Source: an uncultured Gilliamella sp. (lineage in GTDB: Bacteria; Pseudomonadota; Gammaproteobacteria; Enterobacterales; Orbaceae). From it: a DNA stretch of 64,000 nucleotides. The stretch covers positions 124,001-188,000 of the forward strand of contig CAMLPV010000001.1 of assembly GCA_946482005.1 (NCBI GenBank). The letters are read 5' to 3'. Below, piece by piece: positions 25,389-33,352 of the stretch; the stretch's first letter is position 1, and the number at the start of each line of letters is the position of its first letter. The position numbers and the translations under genes are program-made. Under the pieces are notes generated by a model. That model was not told the DNA's origin, did no database searches, and saw nothing but the letters and a program-made list of their open reading frames with translations.

Positions 25389-27362
25389 ATGAATACTAGG
25401 TTTAAGTTGGCAACACATGTCATAAATACAAGTATTTTATTATCACTATCAGGTTTAGCGATGGCAGCCGATGATAAAAATACCGATACTATGGTGGTAA
25501 CAGCATCAGGATTTTCACAACAGATTAAGGAAGCACCGGCAACGATTTCGGTAATCACACCGGAAGAGATTAGCAAAAAACCTTATCGTGACGTTACCGA
25601 TGCTCTTAAGGATATTCCAGGTATCACCGTAACAGGCGGTGGTGATTCAACCGATATTAGTATTCGAGGAATGGATGGCAAATATACTTTAATGTTAATT
25701 GATGGTAAAAAAGTGAACACTCGTGAAACTAGACCAAATAGTGATAATTCCGGTTTTGAACAAGGCTGGTTACCACCATTAACAGCCATTGAACGTATTG
25801 AAGTCGTTCGAGGACCAATGTCTTCCTTGTATGGTTCTGATGCTATGGGTGGGGTAATCAATATTATTACTAAAAAGGTATCAAATATCTGGCATAGTGG
25901 ATTACGAGTTGAATCAATTATGCCTTATCGTTCTGATGAAAAAAATACCTATATAGGTAGTTTTTCAACGACTGGACCAATTATTGACGATATTCTCGGT
26001 ATTCAATTATATGGGCAATATACAAATCGTCATGAAGATGAGTTTTTAAATGGTCATTCTGGACAGAAATTACGCAGCTTGAATGGTAAATTATCACTTA
26101 ATGCTACTGATAACCAAAAATTTGATCTCGATTTTGGTCGTTCGTTACAAAATAGTACTTCAATCAGAGGTAAAACAAGAGAAAAATCAAGAGATAAAGA
26201 TTATAAGCGTGATAACGCTAGAAATTCTTTTGCGCTAACTCATAATGGTTTATTTGATGATCTATCGACGACTTCTTTTATTGCTTATGAAGAAAACAAT
26301 AATCCAGAAAGAAAAATGAAAATTCGTAATACCGATCTAGATTCTCGAGTGACGATTCCTTTTAGTATTAATATGCTAACGGTAGGGGGTAAATATAATT
26401 ACCAAGAGCTTCATGATAAAGGTAATGAACTTACTAGTGATATTACTAAAATTGATCGCTGGAATTATGCATTGTTTGCCGAAGATGAAATAAGTATTTT
26501 CGATAACTGGAGTATCACGGCTGGTTTACGTTATAACAAAGATGAAAACTATGGTAGCAACTGGAATCCAAGAGTCTATAGTGTCTGGAATATTGATGAT
26601 AATTTTACCCTGAAAGGCGGTTACTCAACCGGTTATGCAACGCCAAAATTGCGTCAAGTTGTTTCTGACTGGGGACAAGCAACAGGTGGGGGATATTGGG
26701 ATGGTGTAGTTGTTGGTAATCCTGATTTAAAACCTGAAAAATCAAATAATTTTGAAATTGGTCTAGGATATACCAATGATTACGGTATTGATGCTTCTGC
26801 AACAGCTTTTTATACTAAATACAAAGATAAGATTCAATCTTACTATATTTGTGATAATAAAAATATCGAAGAGAAAACATGTTCTTATAAAAACTTTAGT
26901 AAAAAATTTCATTTTATCCAAGGTTTAGAAAATGTAGATAAAGCAGATCTTAAAGGTATAGAGCTCTCATTCAAAACCCCATTATTTACCGATTTCTTAT
27001 TAAGTACTAATTATTCTTGGACTAAAACAGAACAAAAAACAGGTAATAATAAGGGTAAACCTTTAAACCGTACACCTAAACAAAAATTCAATACTCAGCT
27101 TGATTGGAATTTAACCCAACAATTGGATTTATGGACTAAAGTTGCCTATTACGGTGTGGAATCTACTACAGATCGTAAAGGCAAAAAAATTGAGTATCCT
27201 GGTTATACTTTCTGGGATGTGGGGACGTCTTTCCAAATAAACCAAAATGCTAAGATTTATGGTGGTGTTTATAACTTATTTGATAAGGATGTTTCAAACG
27301 ATGATTTTGGTAAAACTTTAGAAGGTCGTCGTTACTTTGTTGGTACTGAAATTAATTTCTAA
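25389..27362 (+). CDS. cirA: TonB-dependent catecholate siderophore receptor, CirA-like
   Basis: A 657-residue outer-membrane receptor, the size of E. coli CirA. A Sec signal peptide ends near AMAADDK. The TonB box is DTMVVTASG, the plug domain contains ISIRGMDGKYTLMLIDGKKVNTRETR and VVRGPMSSLYGSDAMGGVINIITKK, and the 22-strand barrel ends in the terminal phenylalanine of GTEINF. CirA imports ferric dihydroxybenzoyl-serine and related catecholates. It is divergent from the siderophore-binding lipoprotein under Fur boxes. An 81-bp copy of its 3' end lies downstream. Confidence 0.92.
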   Translation: MNTRFKLATHVINTSILLSLSGLAMAADDKNTDTMVVTASGFSQQIKEAPATISVITPEEISKKPYRDVTDALKDIPGITVTGGGDSTDISIRGMDGKYTLMLIDGKKVNTRETRPNSDNSGFEQGWLPPLTAIERIEVVRGPMSSLYGSDAMGGVINIITKKVSNIWHSGLRVESIMPYRSDEKNTYIGSFSTTGPIIDDILGIQLYGQYTNRHEDEFLNGHSGQKLRSLNGKLSLNATDNQKFDLDFGRSLQNSTSIRGKTREKSRDKDYKRDNARNSFALTHNGLFDDLSTTSFIAYEENNNPERKMKIRNTDLDSRVTIPFSINMLTVGGKYNYQELHDKGNELTSDITKIDRWNYALFAEDEISIFDNWSITAGLRYNKDENYGSNWNPRVYSVWNIDDNFTLKGGYSTGYATPKLRQVVSDWGQATGGGYWDGVVVGNPDLKPEKSNNFEIGLGYTNDYGIDASATAFYTKYKDKIQSYYICDNKNIEEKTCSYKNFSKKFHFIQGLENVDKADLKGIELSFKTPLFTDFLLSTNYSWTKTEQKTGNNKGKPLNRTPKQKFNTQLDWNLTQQLDLWTKVAYYGVESTTDRKGKKIEYPGYTFWDVGTSFQINQNAKIYGGVYNLFDKDVSNDDFGKTLEGRRYFVGTEINF

Positions 27363-27397
27363 TTAGTATTCATCAAAAAATGTAATTATAAATATTG

Positions 27398-27426
27398 AGT
27401 GGCTGTTAATACAGCCACTTTTTTAT
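27398..27426 (+). terminator. Terminator of cirA
   Basis: AGTGGCTGT/ACAGCCACT with loop TAAT and six Ts. Confidence 0.85.
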
Positions 27427-27515
27427 TTAATAAATAAACTCTATATGAACATTTTAATTCATTAGTTATGATTGAGGATTACTTGACAAAGGGATTTTAA
27501 ATTAATCATGTGCAA

Positions 27516-27596
27516 ATAAGGATGTTTCAAACGATGAGTTTGGTAAAACTTTAGAAGGTCGTCATTACTTTGTTGCTACAGAAATTAATTTCTAAT
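27516..27596 (+). pseudogene. Detached copy of the cirA 3' end
   Basis: 81 bases align without gaps to 27283-27363 (offset 233) with about four substitutions and end in the same stop codon. It encodes the closing barrel strand KDVSNDEFGKTLEGRHYF plus the rest. It lies beyond the cirA terminator, with no frame open upstream. It resembles the last strand of a former paralog or replaced allele. Confidence 0.9.
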
Positions 27597-28436
27597 ATTT
27601 AAAATTTATCAGCTAGCTAGTTTTTTAACTGCTGGTTGAGAATTATTTATTTAGCTCAAAATAGCAATTTATTAAAGTTCAATTAATACTTTTTTTAAGA
27701 TTATTGCCATCGGTCAAAAATAACTTTTCTACTATGAAAAATTACCCCTCCTAATACGAATTTCTTACTAAGCTTGTTTTCTTTGAAGCAAAAGTAAATC
27801 AATTAAAAATCACTGCTAGAAATCCTACAACCCAAATACGACTATAGCGAAAAACGTAAGTGAAAGTTGACGACTAATAGCATGATGCAAACACTTAATA
27901 ACGATTTAAATGAGATAACTAATAATTTTCGATTAGGCGAAATATAAAATGTCAGCTGTTGATCTCTTCTATAATGTCGAATAAACGACAATTGTATTTT
28001 TAACCCTATTGGATGTGTGTCAAGCAGTTAGGTAATAACTAATTAGAGGTTAATTTAAACAGATTGAAAATGCAGAGGATAATAATTGCCTGATTATAGG
28101 TTTATTGAATGGTTTTTATTTGGTTTATTAAGTAAAAAGTTAAAAAATGTGTTTTAAATAACTAACATTTGCCAAATCTTATTTCAATAAAGACCTGCAT
28201 GATACAATCGCTTAATCTTTTGTTTTGAGTGCGATCTTATGAACGACATGTTATCTGATTAAATGATATTACTTTTTAATATTTCTCACCAATATTTACC
28301 ATAAATTCATCTCTTTTTACATTGACAACATTTCAGCTATTTCCATTTGATTAGGCGGAAATCGCGGTTAGCTAGTTAATATTTAGATCTTAGTCACAAA
28401 ATTGCTATAAAACCATTTGCGGAGAAAATTTATTGG
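27597..28436. other. Long noncoding gap before the dha locus
   Basis: About 840 AT-rich bases without a convincing frame on either strand. I find no tRNA, no repeat shared with the rest of the window and no strong terminator. It may be the eroded remainder of the second receptor locus suggested by the cirA tail. Confidence 0.4.
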
Positions 28437-28475
28437 TTATAATTGAACAAAAGATTAATAAGTAAACATTTGTTC
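28437..28475 (+). promoter_or_regulatory. dhaM promoter with operator-like inverted repeat
   Basis: TATAAT at 28437-28442 is followed by GAACAAA (28445-28451) and its inverse TTTGTTC (28469-28475), 17 bases apart, directly before the GGAGG ribosome binding site. A repressor bound here would block the start of the operon. The segment TAAACATTTGTT is shared with the leader of the other sorC gene. Confidence 0.5.
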
Positions 28476-28484
28476 GGAGGTTTT

Positions 28485-28868
28485 ATGGTCAGTATCATTT
28501 TAGTATCTCATAGCAGGAAGATCACTGATGGGCTAAAAGAAATGATTGAGGAAATGGTTGATTCAACAGGGGATGTGAGAATTTTTTCGGCAGGGGGGAC
28601 AGAAGATGGCCGTTTAGGAACTGATTCTGTTGCCATTTATAACATTATTAAACAATCAAGCCAGCATAGTAACATTCTGATTTTTGCAGATATAGGTAGT
28701 GCAATTTTAAGTACCGAAACCGCAATTGATCTAATTGAAGATGAAGAGCTAAAAAGTAAAGTCATATTAGTTGATGCGCCATTAGTCGAAGGTGCTTTTT
28801 ATGCATCAATTCAAGCTATGGTTGATAAGGATGTGGAAGGTATTTTAGCTGAGTTACAAAATATTTAG
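28485..28868 (+). CDS. dhaM: DhaM-type PTS phosphocarrier (EIIA-Man fold) for dihydroxyacetone-type kinase
   Basis: A 127-residue protein with the fold of the mannose-type EIIA domain. His9 in IILVSHSRKITDGLKEM corresponds to the phospho-histidine of E. coli DhaM (VSHS, His9); the pattern FSAGGTEDGRLGTDS and FADIGSAILSTETAIDL is characteristic of DhaM. It stops after this domain, lacking the HPr and EI-like domains of E. coli DhaM, as in Listeria and Lactococcus. The open frame runs back to TTG 28443, but GGAGG at 28476-28480 marks ATG 28485. It passes phosphate from HPr to the ADP on DhaL. First gene of the operon. Confidence 0.92.
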   Translation: MVSIILVSHSRKITDGLKEMIEEMVDSTGDVRIFSAGGTEDGRLGTDSVAIYNIIKQSSQHSNILIFADIGSAILSTETAIDLIEDEELKSKVILVDAPLVEGAFYASIQAMVDKDVEGILAELQNI

Positions 28869-28875
28869 AGAGAGA

Positions 28876-29361
28876 ATGGCTATGAAATTTTTTCGAAGTT
28901 TTGTTGGTTATTGTATCGCGGGCATGATAGTGATGGCTGTTTGGTCACAATTAGGCACTTATGGCATTTTTGGTGGTTATCTTGCGGCGATAATCATTAT
29001 TGGGCCAATGTGGTATATGAATCATTACATTAATTTAACCGGTAACGAAGATGATGCGGCTTTTGTTGATATGGGGTTAGCTATCGCTGTATGTGGCATT
29101 ATGAGAGATACCTTTATTCAGGGAGGCGATGCTTTTTCAACCTCTTTACCGACAATTTTATTAGTTGGTTGTGGGGCCGCCCTAGGGGGAATTACTGCGG
29201 CATTTATTGAAAAAGACATGGCTAAGAAAAAAGAGTTTGTTAATGAAAATCCAAGAGAACCAGGACTTAGACGTTCTGATTTTGAAAAATTAAAAGAGGC
29301 CAAAGAGAAAATCTTACGCGCTAAAAGAATTAAAATTTTTCAAAAAAAGAGTTCAATCTAG
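28876..29361 (+). CDS. Small membrane protein A of the dha locus (putative transporter subunit)
   Basis: A 161-residue protein with about four hydrophobic segments (roughly 8-28, 30-52, 64-82, 90-112) and a charged 45-residue cytosolic tail rich in Lys/Arg/Glu. The motif GGYLAAIIIIGPMWYMNHYI followed by FVDMGLA recurs in the next gene, so the two are distant paralogs. Comparable pairs accompany dhaK/dhaL in Listeria, where databases call them putative glycerol-transporter subunits; this is recall, not a search. It starts 8 bases after dhaM; ATG 28882 is an alternative. Cotranscription suggests it carries the kinase substrate into the cell. Confidence 0.75.
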   Translation: MAMKFFRSFVGYCIAGMIVMAVWSQLGTYGIFGGYLAAIIIIGPMWYMNHYINLTGNEDDAAFVDMGLAIAVCGIMRDTFIQGGDAFSTSLPTILLVGCGAALGGITAAFIEKDMAKKKEFVNENPREPGLRRSDFEKLKEAKEKILRAKRIKIFQKKSSI

Positions 29362-29374
29362 GATTAAGGAGTGA

Positions 29375-29728
29375 ATGATTATGACAATACAATTAGCTAT
29401 TGCAACGTTAATCGGTGGTTTCATTTTCCCTTTTGTCATTCGAATGGCCTGGGGAAGAATGGTTGATAATTGGGGGCCAATCGGTGGGTGGATGGCAGCG
29501 GCATTTATTGTAGGTACCGTATGGTGTATCAATCATGGTATAGCCACACCGATGATTACTCAAAGTGGTACCGTTTGGGTAGATCAGGGGTTAGCTGCTG
29601 GTGTTGGCGTTTGGGTTGCTTCAGCATTAACCGGTGGCAGCAAGCGTAAATCAGTTAAAAATATCGTTGCTGCGGTTAGCGCAGGTATTGTAGGTGGATA
29701 TGTTTTGTCACTTTTTCTTGTTTCTTAA
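29375..29728 (+). CDS. Small membrane protein B of the dha locus (putative transporter subunit)
   Basis: A 117-residue, almost wholly hydrophobic protein with four likely helices. IGGWMAAAFIVGTVWCINHGI and WVDQGLA match the first protein's W-x2-N-H-x-I and V-D-x-G-L-A motifs, implying a two-subunit membrane complex built from homologous units. It has no known transporter signature such as an ATPase, MFS or aquaporin NPA motif. AAGGAG at 29366-29371 suits either ATG 29375 or 29381. dhaK follows 40 bases downstream. Confidence 0.75.
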   Translation: MIMTIQLAIATLIGGFIFPFVIRMAWGRMVDNWGPIGGWMAAAFIVGTVWCINHGIATPMITQSGTVWVDQGLAAGVGVWVASALTGGSKRKSVKNIVAAVSAGIVGGYVLSLFLVS

Positions 29729-29768
29729 GTAAAAGACAAAAGGTTGAAGGATAGAAAGGAGTAACACA

Positions 29769-30767
29769 ATGAAAAGATTAATTAATGATGGTTATGATGT
29801 GGTTGAAGAGCTGTTAGAAGGTTACTGTTTAGCGCACAGTGATTACGTGGAACTCAAGCAAGATTGTAATAGAGTAATTGTAAGTAAAAAAATGAGCTCA
29901 GAACCAAGAGTAAGAATTATCGTTGGTGGTGGCTCTGGTCATGAACCTGCTTTTTTAGGCTATGTTGGTAAAGATTTTGCTGATGCGGCAGCGGTGGGTA
30001 ATGTAAATACCTCGCCATCTCCTGAATATTGTTATGCAGCGGTAAAAGCTGTCGATGCCGGCAAGGGATGCCTTTTTGTTTATGGAAATTATGCCGGCGA
30101 TGTAATGAACTTTGATATGGCTGCCGAACTTGCTGCCGAAGAGGGTATTCGCGTCGAAACGGTAACCACAACTGATGATATTTATTCATCAGAAAATGTT
30201 CAAGATCGTCGTGGTGTGGCTGGTAATGTATTTGTGTTTAAAGTTGCTGGAAGTGCCGCTGCTAAAGGTTATGATTTAGATAAAGTGAAGGCACTTACCC
30301 AAAAAGCCAATGCAAATACTTATTCTATTGGTGTGGCATTATCTTCATCAACACTACCGGTTACCGGCGAGCCGATTTTTGAAATGCAAGATGGTGATAT
30401 GGAAGTAGGAATGGGGATCCATGGTGAACCAGGCATCGAAAGAACTAAACTAGAAAAGGCTGATGTTGTGGTTAGTCAATTAATCGATCATATCTTAGCT
30501 GATTCTAAACTAAAATCCGGTGATGAAATTGAGTTACTCATCAATGGACTAGGCGGTCTGGCATTGATGGATCAATATATTTGTTATCGAAAAGCTCATC
30601 TTTTATTAGCAGAAAAAGGCATCAAGATTTATAAATCATTAGTTGGTAATTATGTTACGTCAATGGATATGGTTGGTATGTCTATTTCAGTTATAAAGCT
30701 TGATGAAGAACTTAAACAACTGTTGGATCATCCTTGTGATGCCCCTTATTTTAAAGTTGCTTATTAA
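29769..30767 (+). CDS. dhaK: Dihydroxyacetone kinase-type substrate-binding subunit
   Basis: A 332-residue DhaK (E. coli 356). GGGSGHEPAFLGYVG near residue 53 and NYAGDVMNFDMAAE near 112 form the substrate site. His218 in GMGIHGEPGIERTK coincides with E. coli His218, which binds the ketone covalently as a hemiaminal. DhaK homologs phosphorylate dihydroxyacetone, and relatives act on L- or D-erythrulose (LerK/DerK). The isomerase genes nearby make a tetrulose a serious alternative. AAGGAG precedes the start; dhaL follows 17 bases later. Confidence 0.93.
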   Translation: MKRLINDGYDVVEELLEGYCLAHSDYVELKQDCNRVIVSKKMSSEPRVRIIVGGGSGHEPAFLGYVGKDFADAAAVGNVNTSPSPEYCYAAVKAVDAGKGCLFVYGNYAGDVMNFDMAAELAAEEGIRVETVTTTDDIYSSENVQDRRGVAGNVFVFKVAGSAAAKGYDLDKVKALTQKANANTYSIGVALSSSTLPVTGEPIFEMQDGDMEVGMGIHGEPGIERTKLEKADVVVSQLIDHILADSKLKSGDEIELLINGLGGLALMDQYICYRKAHLLLAEKGIKIYKSLVGNYVTSMDMVGMSISVIKLDEELKQLLDHPCDAPYFKVAY

Positions 30768-30784
30768 CCACAAGGAGAATCGAG

Positions 30785-31435
30785 ATGTGTGCTCTGATGC
30801 TAAATAAATCATATTTTATTGAGACTTTTAAAAAATTGGCTGCAATGGCTGAAGAAAATCGTGACCACTTAAGTAAATTGGACTCAGATATTGGCGATGG
30901 TGATCATGGAATCAATTTGACCATCGGTTTTCGTGAAGTTGAAAAACAGTTACCTCAACTCTCTGAATCAGTAACTGATATAGCCGAATTAATGAAAAAA
31001 GTAGGTATGATTCTCTTAAGTAAAGTTGGAGGAGCATCAGGGCCACTATATGGCAGTTTTTTCATGAAAATGGCGACGCATATAATTGGAAAACAAGAAG
31101 TGACATTTAAAGAATTTTGTCAAATGTACCAAGATGGTGTTGAAGCTGTTCAAATGAGAGGAAAAGCTGAATTAAATGATAAAACGATGCTCGATGCTTT
31201 AATTCCTGGTCTTGCAGTATTAAAAGATTATCAAGAAGGTGATGATCCTATAAATACTTTAGAAAATTGTGTAAATGAAATGAAGTTAGGTTCAGATAAA
31301 ACTATTCCGCTAATGGCCAAAAAAGGTCGAGCGTTACGCTTAGGTGAACGTGCAGTTGGTCATCGAGATCCCGGCTCTGAATCGGCTTGGATGATTATGA
31401 ATGTATTTTTACAACAACTCAAAACGATATCCTAA
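30785..31435 (+). CDS. dhaL: Dihydroxyacetone kinase-type ADP-binding subunit
   Basis: A 216-residue all-helical DhaL (E. coli 210). The Mg-ADP site has the aspartates Asp33, Asp38 and Asp40 of LDSDIGDGDHG, with GGASGPLYGSFF and GHRDPGSESAWM further on. The bound nucleotide is a coenzyme rephosphorylated by DhaM, so the kinase runs on PEP via the PTS rather than ATP. AAGGAG precedes the start. The tpiA-like gene is 70 bases downstream. Confidence 0.94.
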   Translation: MCALMLNKSYFIETFKKLAAMAEENRDHLSKLDSDIGDGDHGINLTIGFREVEKQLPQLSESVTDIAELMKKVGMILLSKVGGASGPLYGSFFMKMATHIIGKQEVTFKEFCQMYQDGVEAVQMRGKAELNDKTMLDALIPGLAVLKDYQEGDDPINTLENCVNEMKLGSDKTIPLMAKKGRALRLGERAVGHRDPGSESAWMIMNVFLQQLKTIS

Positions 31436-31505
31436 TCAATGGTTTAGCTATTGATTGCAATTAACGAGTTTTAAATAATATTTAGTAGATACTGGAAGGT
31501 TGAAT

Positions 31506-32285
31506 ATGAAAAAAATCTATATTGGTACAAGTTGGAAGATGAATAAAACTTTAGCTGAGGCGTTACTTTTTTGTGAACAACTTAAAACCTTTTATCCGGA
31601 AAATCTGAAAAGTCATATTCAACCATTTGTTATTCCTCCATTTACTTGTGTTCGGGATGTCACCGATTATATCAATAATCACCAGATTAACTGTTTAACT
31701 GGCGTGCAAAATATGCATTTTGCCCAATCGGGGCCTTTCACTGGTGAAATTTCAGCCAATATGGTTGCTGATACTGGTGCCACCATAGTTGAAATGGGGC
31801 ATTCCGAACGACGAGAATATTTTGCCGAGACAGATAGCTTTGTGAATAAAAAAGTTCATGCTGCATTAAACTACAATTTAACCCCATTAATTTGCATAGG
31901 TGATAGTGCCCAAGAAAAATCTTGGGGTGTATCAGTCGAAACGGTGGTTAAACAAATGAAGATTGCTTTATTTGGCATTGATAAAAATCAGGTGACTAAG
32001 GTAATTATTGCTTATGAACCAATATGGGCAATAGGTGAACAAGGAGTACCTGCGACCCCGGATGAAGCAGAATATATCCATACTAAATTACGTTCTGCAC
32101 TGATTGAACTTTATGATATCGATACCGCTAATCAAGTAATTTTACTCTATGGTGGTAGTGTAAATCTCGAAAATTCTCCATTATTTATTAGCCAACCGAA
32201 CATTGATGGATTATTTATTGGACGTAGTGCATGGCAAGCTAAAGATTTTTGTACTATATTATCTGCTATTAATCAGCAAAGTTAA
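31506..32285 (+). CDS. Triosephosphate isomerase paralog (possible tetrulose-phosphate isomerase)
   Basis: A 259-residue TIM barrel. The catalytic trio is present: Lys11, His99 (GHSERREYF) and Glu171 (AYEPIWAIG). The lead-in reads GTSWKMNKT, whereas housekeeping TIMs have G-N-W-K-M-N; the substrate-contacting Asn is Ser here. The SWK form is what I recall for EryH/LerI, which convert L-3-tetrulose-4-phosphate to its D form. Location in a dha operon supports a special role; plain triosephosphate isomerase is the alternative. GGAAGG at 31494-31499 marks ATG 31506 rather than TTG 31500. Confidence 0.85.
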   Translation: MKKIYIGTSWKMNKTLAEALLFCEQLKTFYPENLKSHIQPFVIPPFTCVRDVTDYINNHQINCLTGVQNMHFAQSGPFTGEISANMVADTGATIVEMGHSERREYFAETDSFVNKKVHAALNYNLTPLICIGDSAQEKSWGVSVETVVKQMKIALFGIDKNQVTKVIIAYEPIWAIGEQGVPATPDEAEYIHTKLRSALIELYDIDTANQVILLYGGSVNLENSPLFISQPNIDGLFIGRSAWQAKDFCTILSAINQQS

Positions 32286-32304
32286 GATAATAAAGGCAAG
32301 CCTA

Positions 32305-33288
32305 ATGGATATATTTGAAGATAAACAAGAGTCAGAGCTACTTACGGAAATTGCCGTTGCTTACTATGAATATGAACAAACTCAAGAAGAGATTGCTCAG
32401 CGATTTGGTATCTCCCGTATTAAAGTAGGTCGCTTGCTGAAAAAAGCGCGAGCGGAAGGCATTGTTGAAATTAATGTCAAATATCATCCGGTATTTAGTT
32501 CGCGTATTGAACAGCAATTTGTTAATAATTTTGGGATTAAAAGGGCGCTGATAGCTTTAGATCACCAAGATGAAGATGAGCAACGACGACAAGTTGCGGC
32601 ACTTGTTTCTAACTATCTATCCAGTACCTTAAAGAATGGCATGACGATTGCTGTTGGCCAAGGGCGTAATGTTGCCGCTATTGCTAGCCATGTAGGCGTT
32701 TTTCCTGAAAAACAGTGTAAATTTATTTGTGGTATTGGTGGTACCCAGCGAGTTGGCGAGATTATTGACGCCGATCATATTAGCCGTAGTTTAGCAAGAA
32801 AATTCAGTGCCAGTAGTGAAACTTTATATGCGCCAGCTTATGTTGAAAATCGTGAACTCAAACGTGCGTTTATGCAGAATCGAGTAATTAAAGATACCAT
32901 AGAACGTGCAAGTAAAGCTGACATCGCCTTAGTGGGTATTGGTGATATGAATGAAAACTGTTACATGGTGCAATTAGGATGGTTTACGCCACAAGAAGTG
33001 ACTTATGCAACATTAAATCAAGGTGTTGTCGGTGATATTGCCGGTTATGGCTTCTTTGATATTAATGGCAATCCCGTTGATACCAACATGAACGATCGGG
33101 TAATTGGTTTAAGTATTGATGAGTTACGTAATATCCCTTGTGTGATTGCTATAGCATCAGAAAACACTAAAGCGACGGCAATTTTAGGTGCACTTCGTTC
33201 AGGGGTGATTGATATCATTGCAACCAGTGCTTCAAATGCTAGAACGGTACTAAGTTTACAACAAAGTAAAATGCCTACAACAAAGTAA
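32305..33288 (+). CDS. SorC/DeoR-type transcriptional regulator of the dha locus
   Basis: A 327-residue SorC-family protein. The helix-turn-helix is TQEEIAQRFGISRIKVGRLLKKARAEGIVEI; the effector domain shows GMTIAVGQGRNVAAI, FICGIGGTQ, YAPAYVE and DIALVGIGDM. A longer frame runs back to 32203, but that overlaps tpiA by 83 bases and lacks a ribosome binding site, so ATG 32305 is chosen. Brucella's erythritol repressor EryD belongs to the same family. It probably binds the GAAC/GTTC repeats before dhaM and perhaps before rpiB. Last gene of the operon. Confidence 0.92.
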   Translation: MDIFEDKQESELLTEIAVAYYEYEQTQEEIAQRFGISRIKVGRLLKKARAEGIVEINVKYHPVFSSRIEQQFVNNFGIKRALIALDHQDEDEQRRQVAALVSNYLSSTLKNGMTIAVGQGRNVAAIASHVGVFPEKQCKFICGIGGTQRVGEIIDADHISRSLARKFSASSETLYAPAYVENRELKRAFMQNRVIKDTIERASKADIALVGIGDMNENCYMVQLGWFTPQEVTYATLNQGVVGDIAGYGFFDINGNPVDTNMNDRVIGLSIDELRNIPCVIAIASENTKATAILGALRSGVIDIIATSASNARTVLSLQQSKMPTTK

Positions 33289-33303
33289 AATTCAATTTGG
33301 ATT

Positions 33304-33338
33304 AAACGCTATTTGTCACCAAGCGACAAATAGCGTTT
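33304..33338. terminator. Bidirectional terminator between the sorC-type gene and pssA
   Basis: A perfect 14-bp stem (AAACGCTATTTGTC with GACAAATAGCGTTT), loop ACCAAGC, between convergent genes. Confidence 0.85.
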
Positions 33339-33352
33339 TAATTAATTTGAGA

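Noticed and set aside
32203-32304. N-terminal extension of the second SorC regulator
   Set aside because: It overlaps tpiA by 83 bases and has no ribosome binding site; family members begin near the methionine at 32305.
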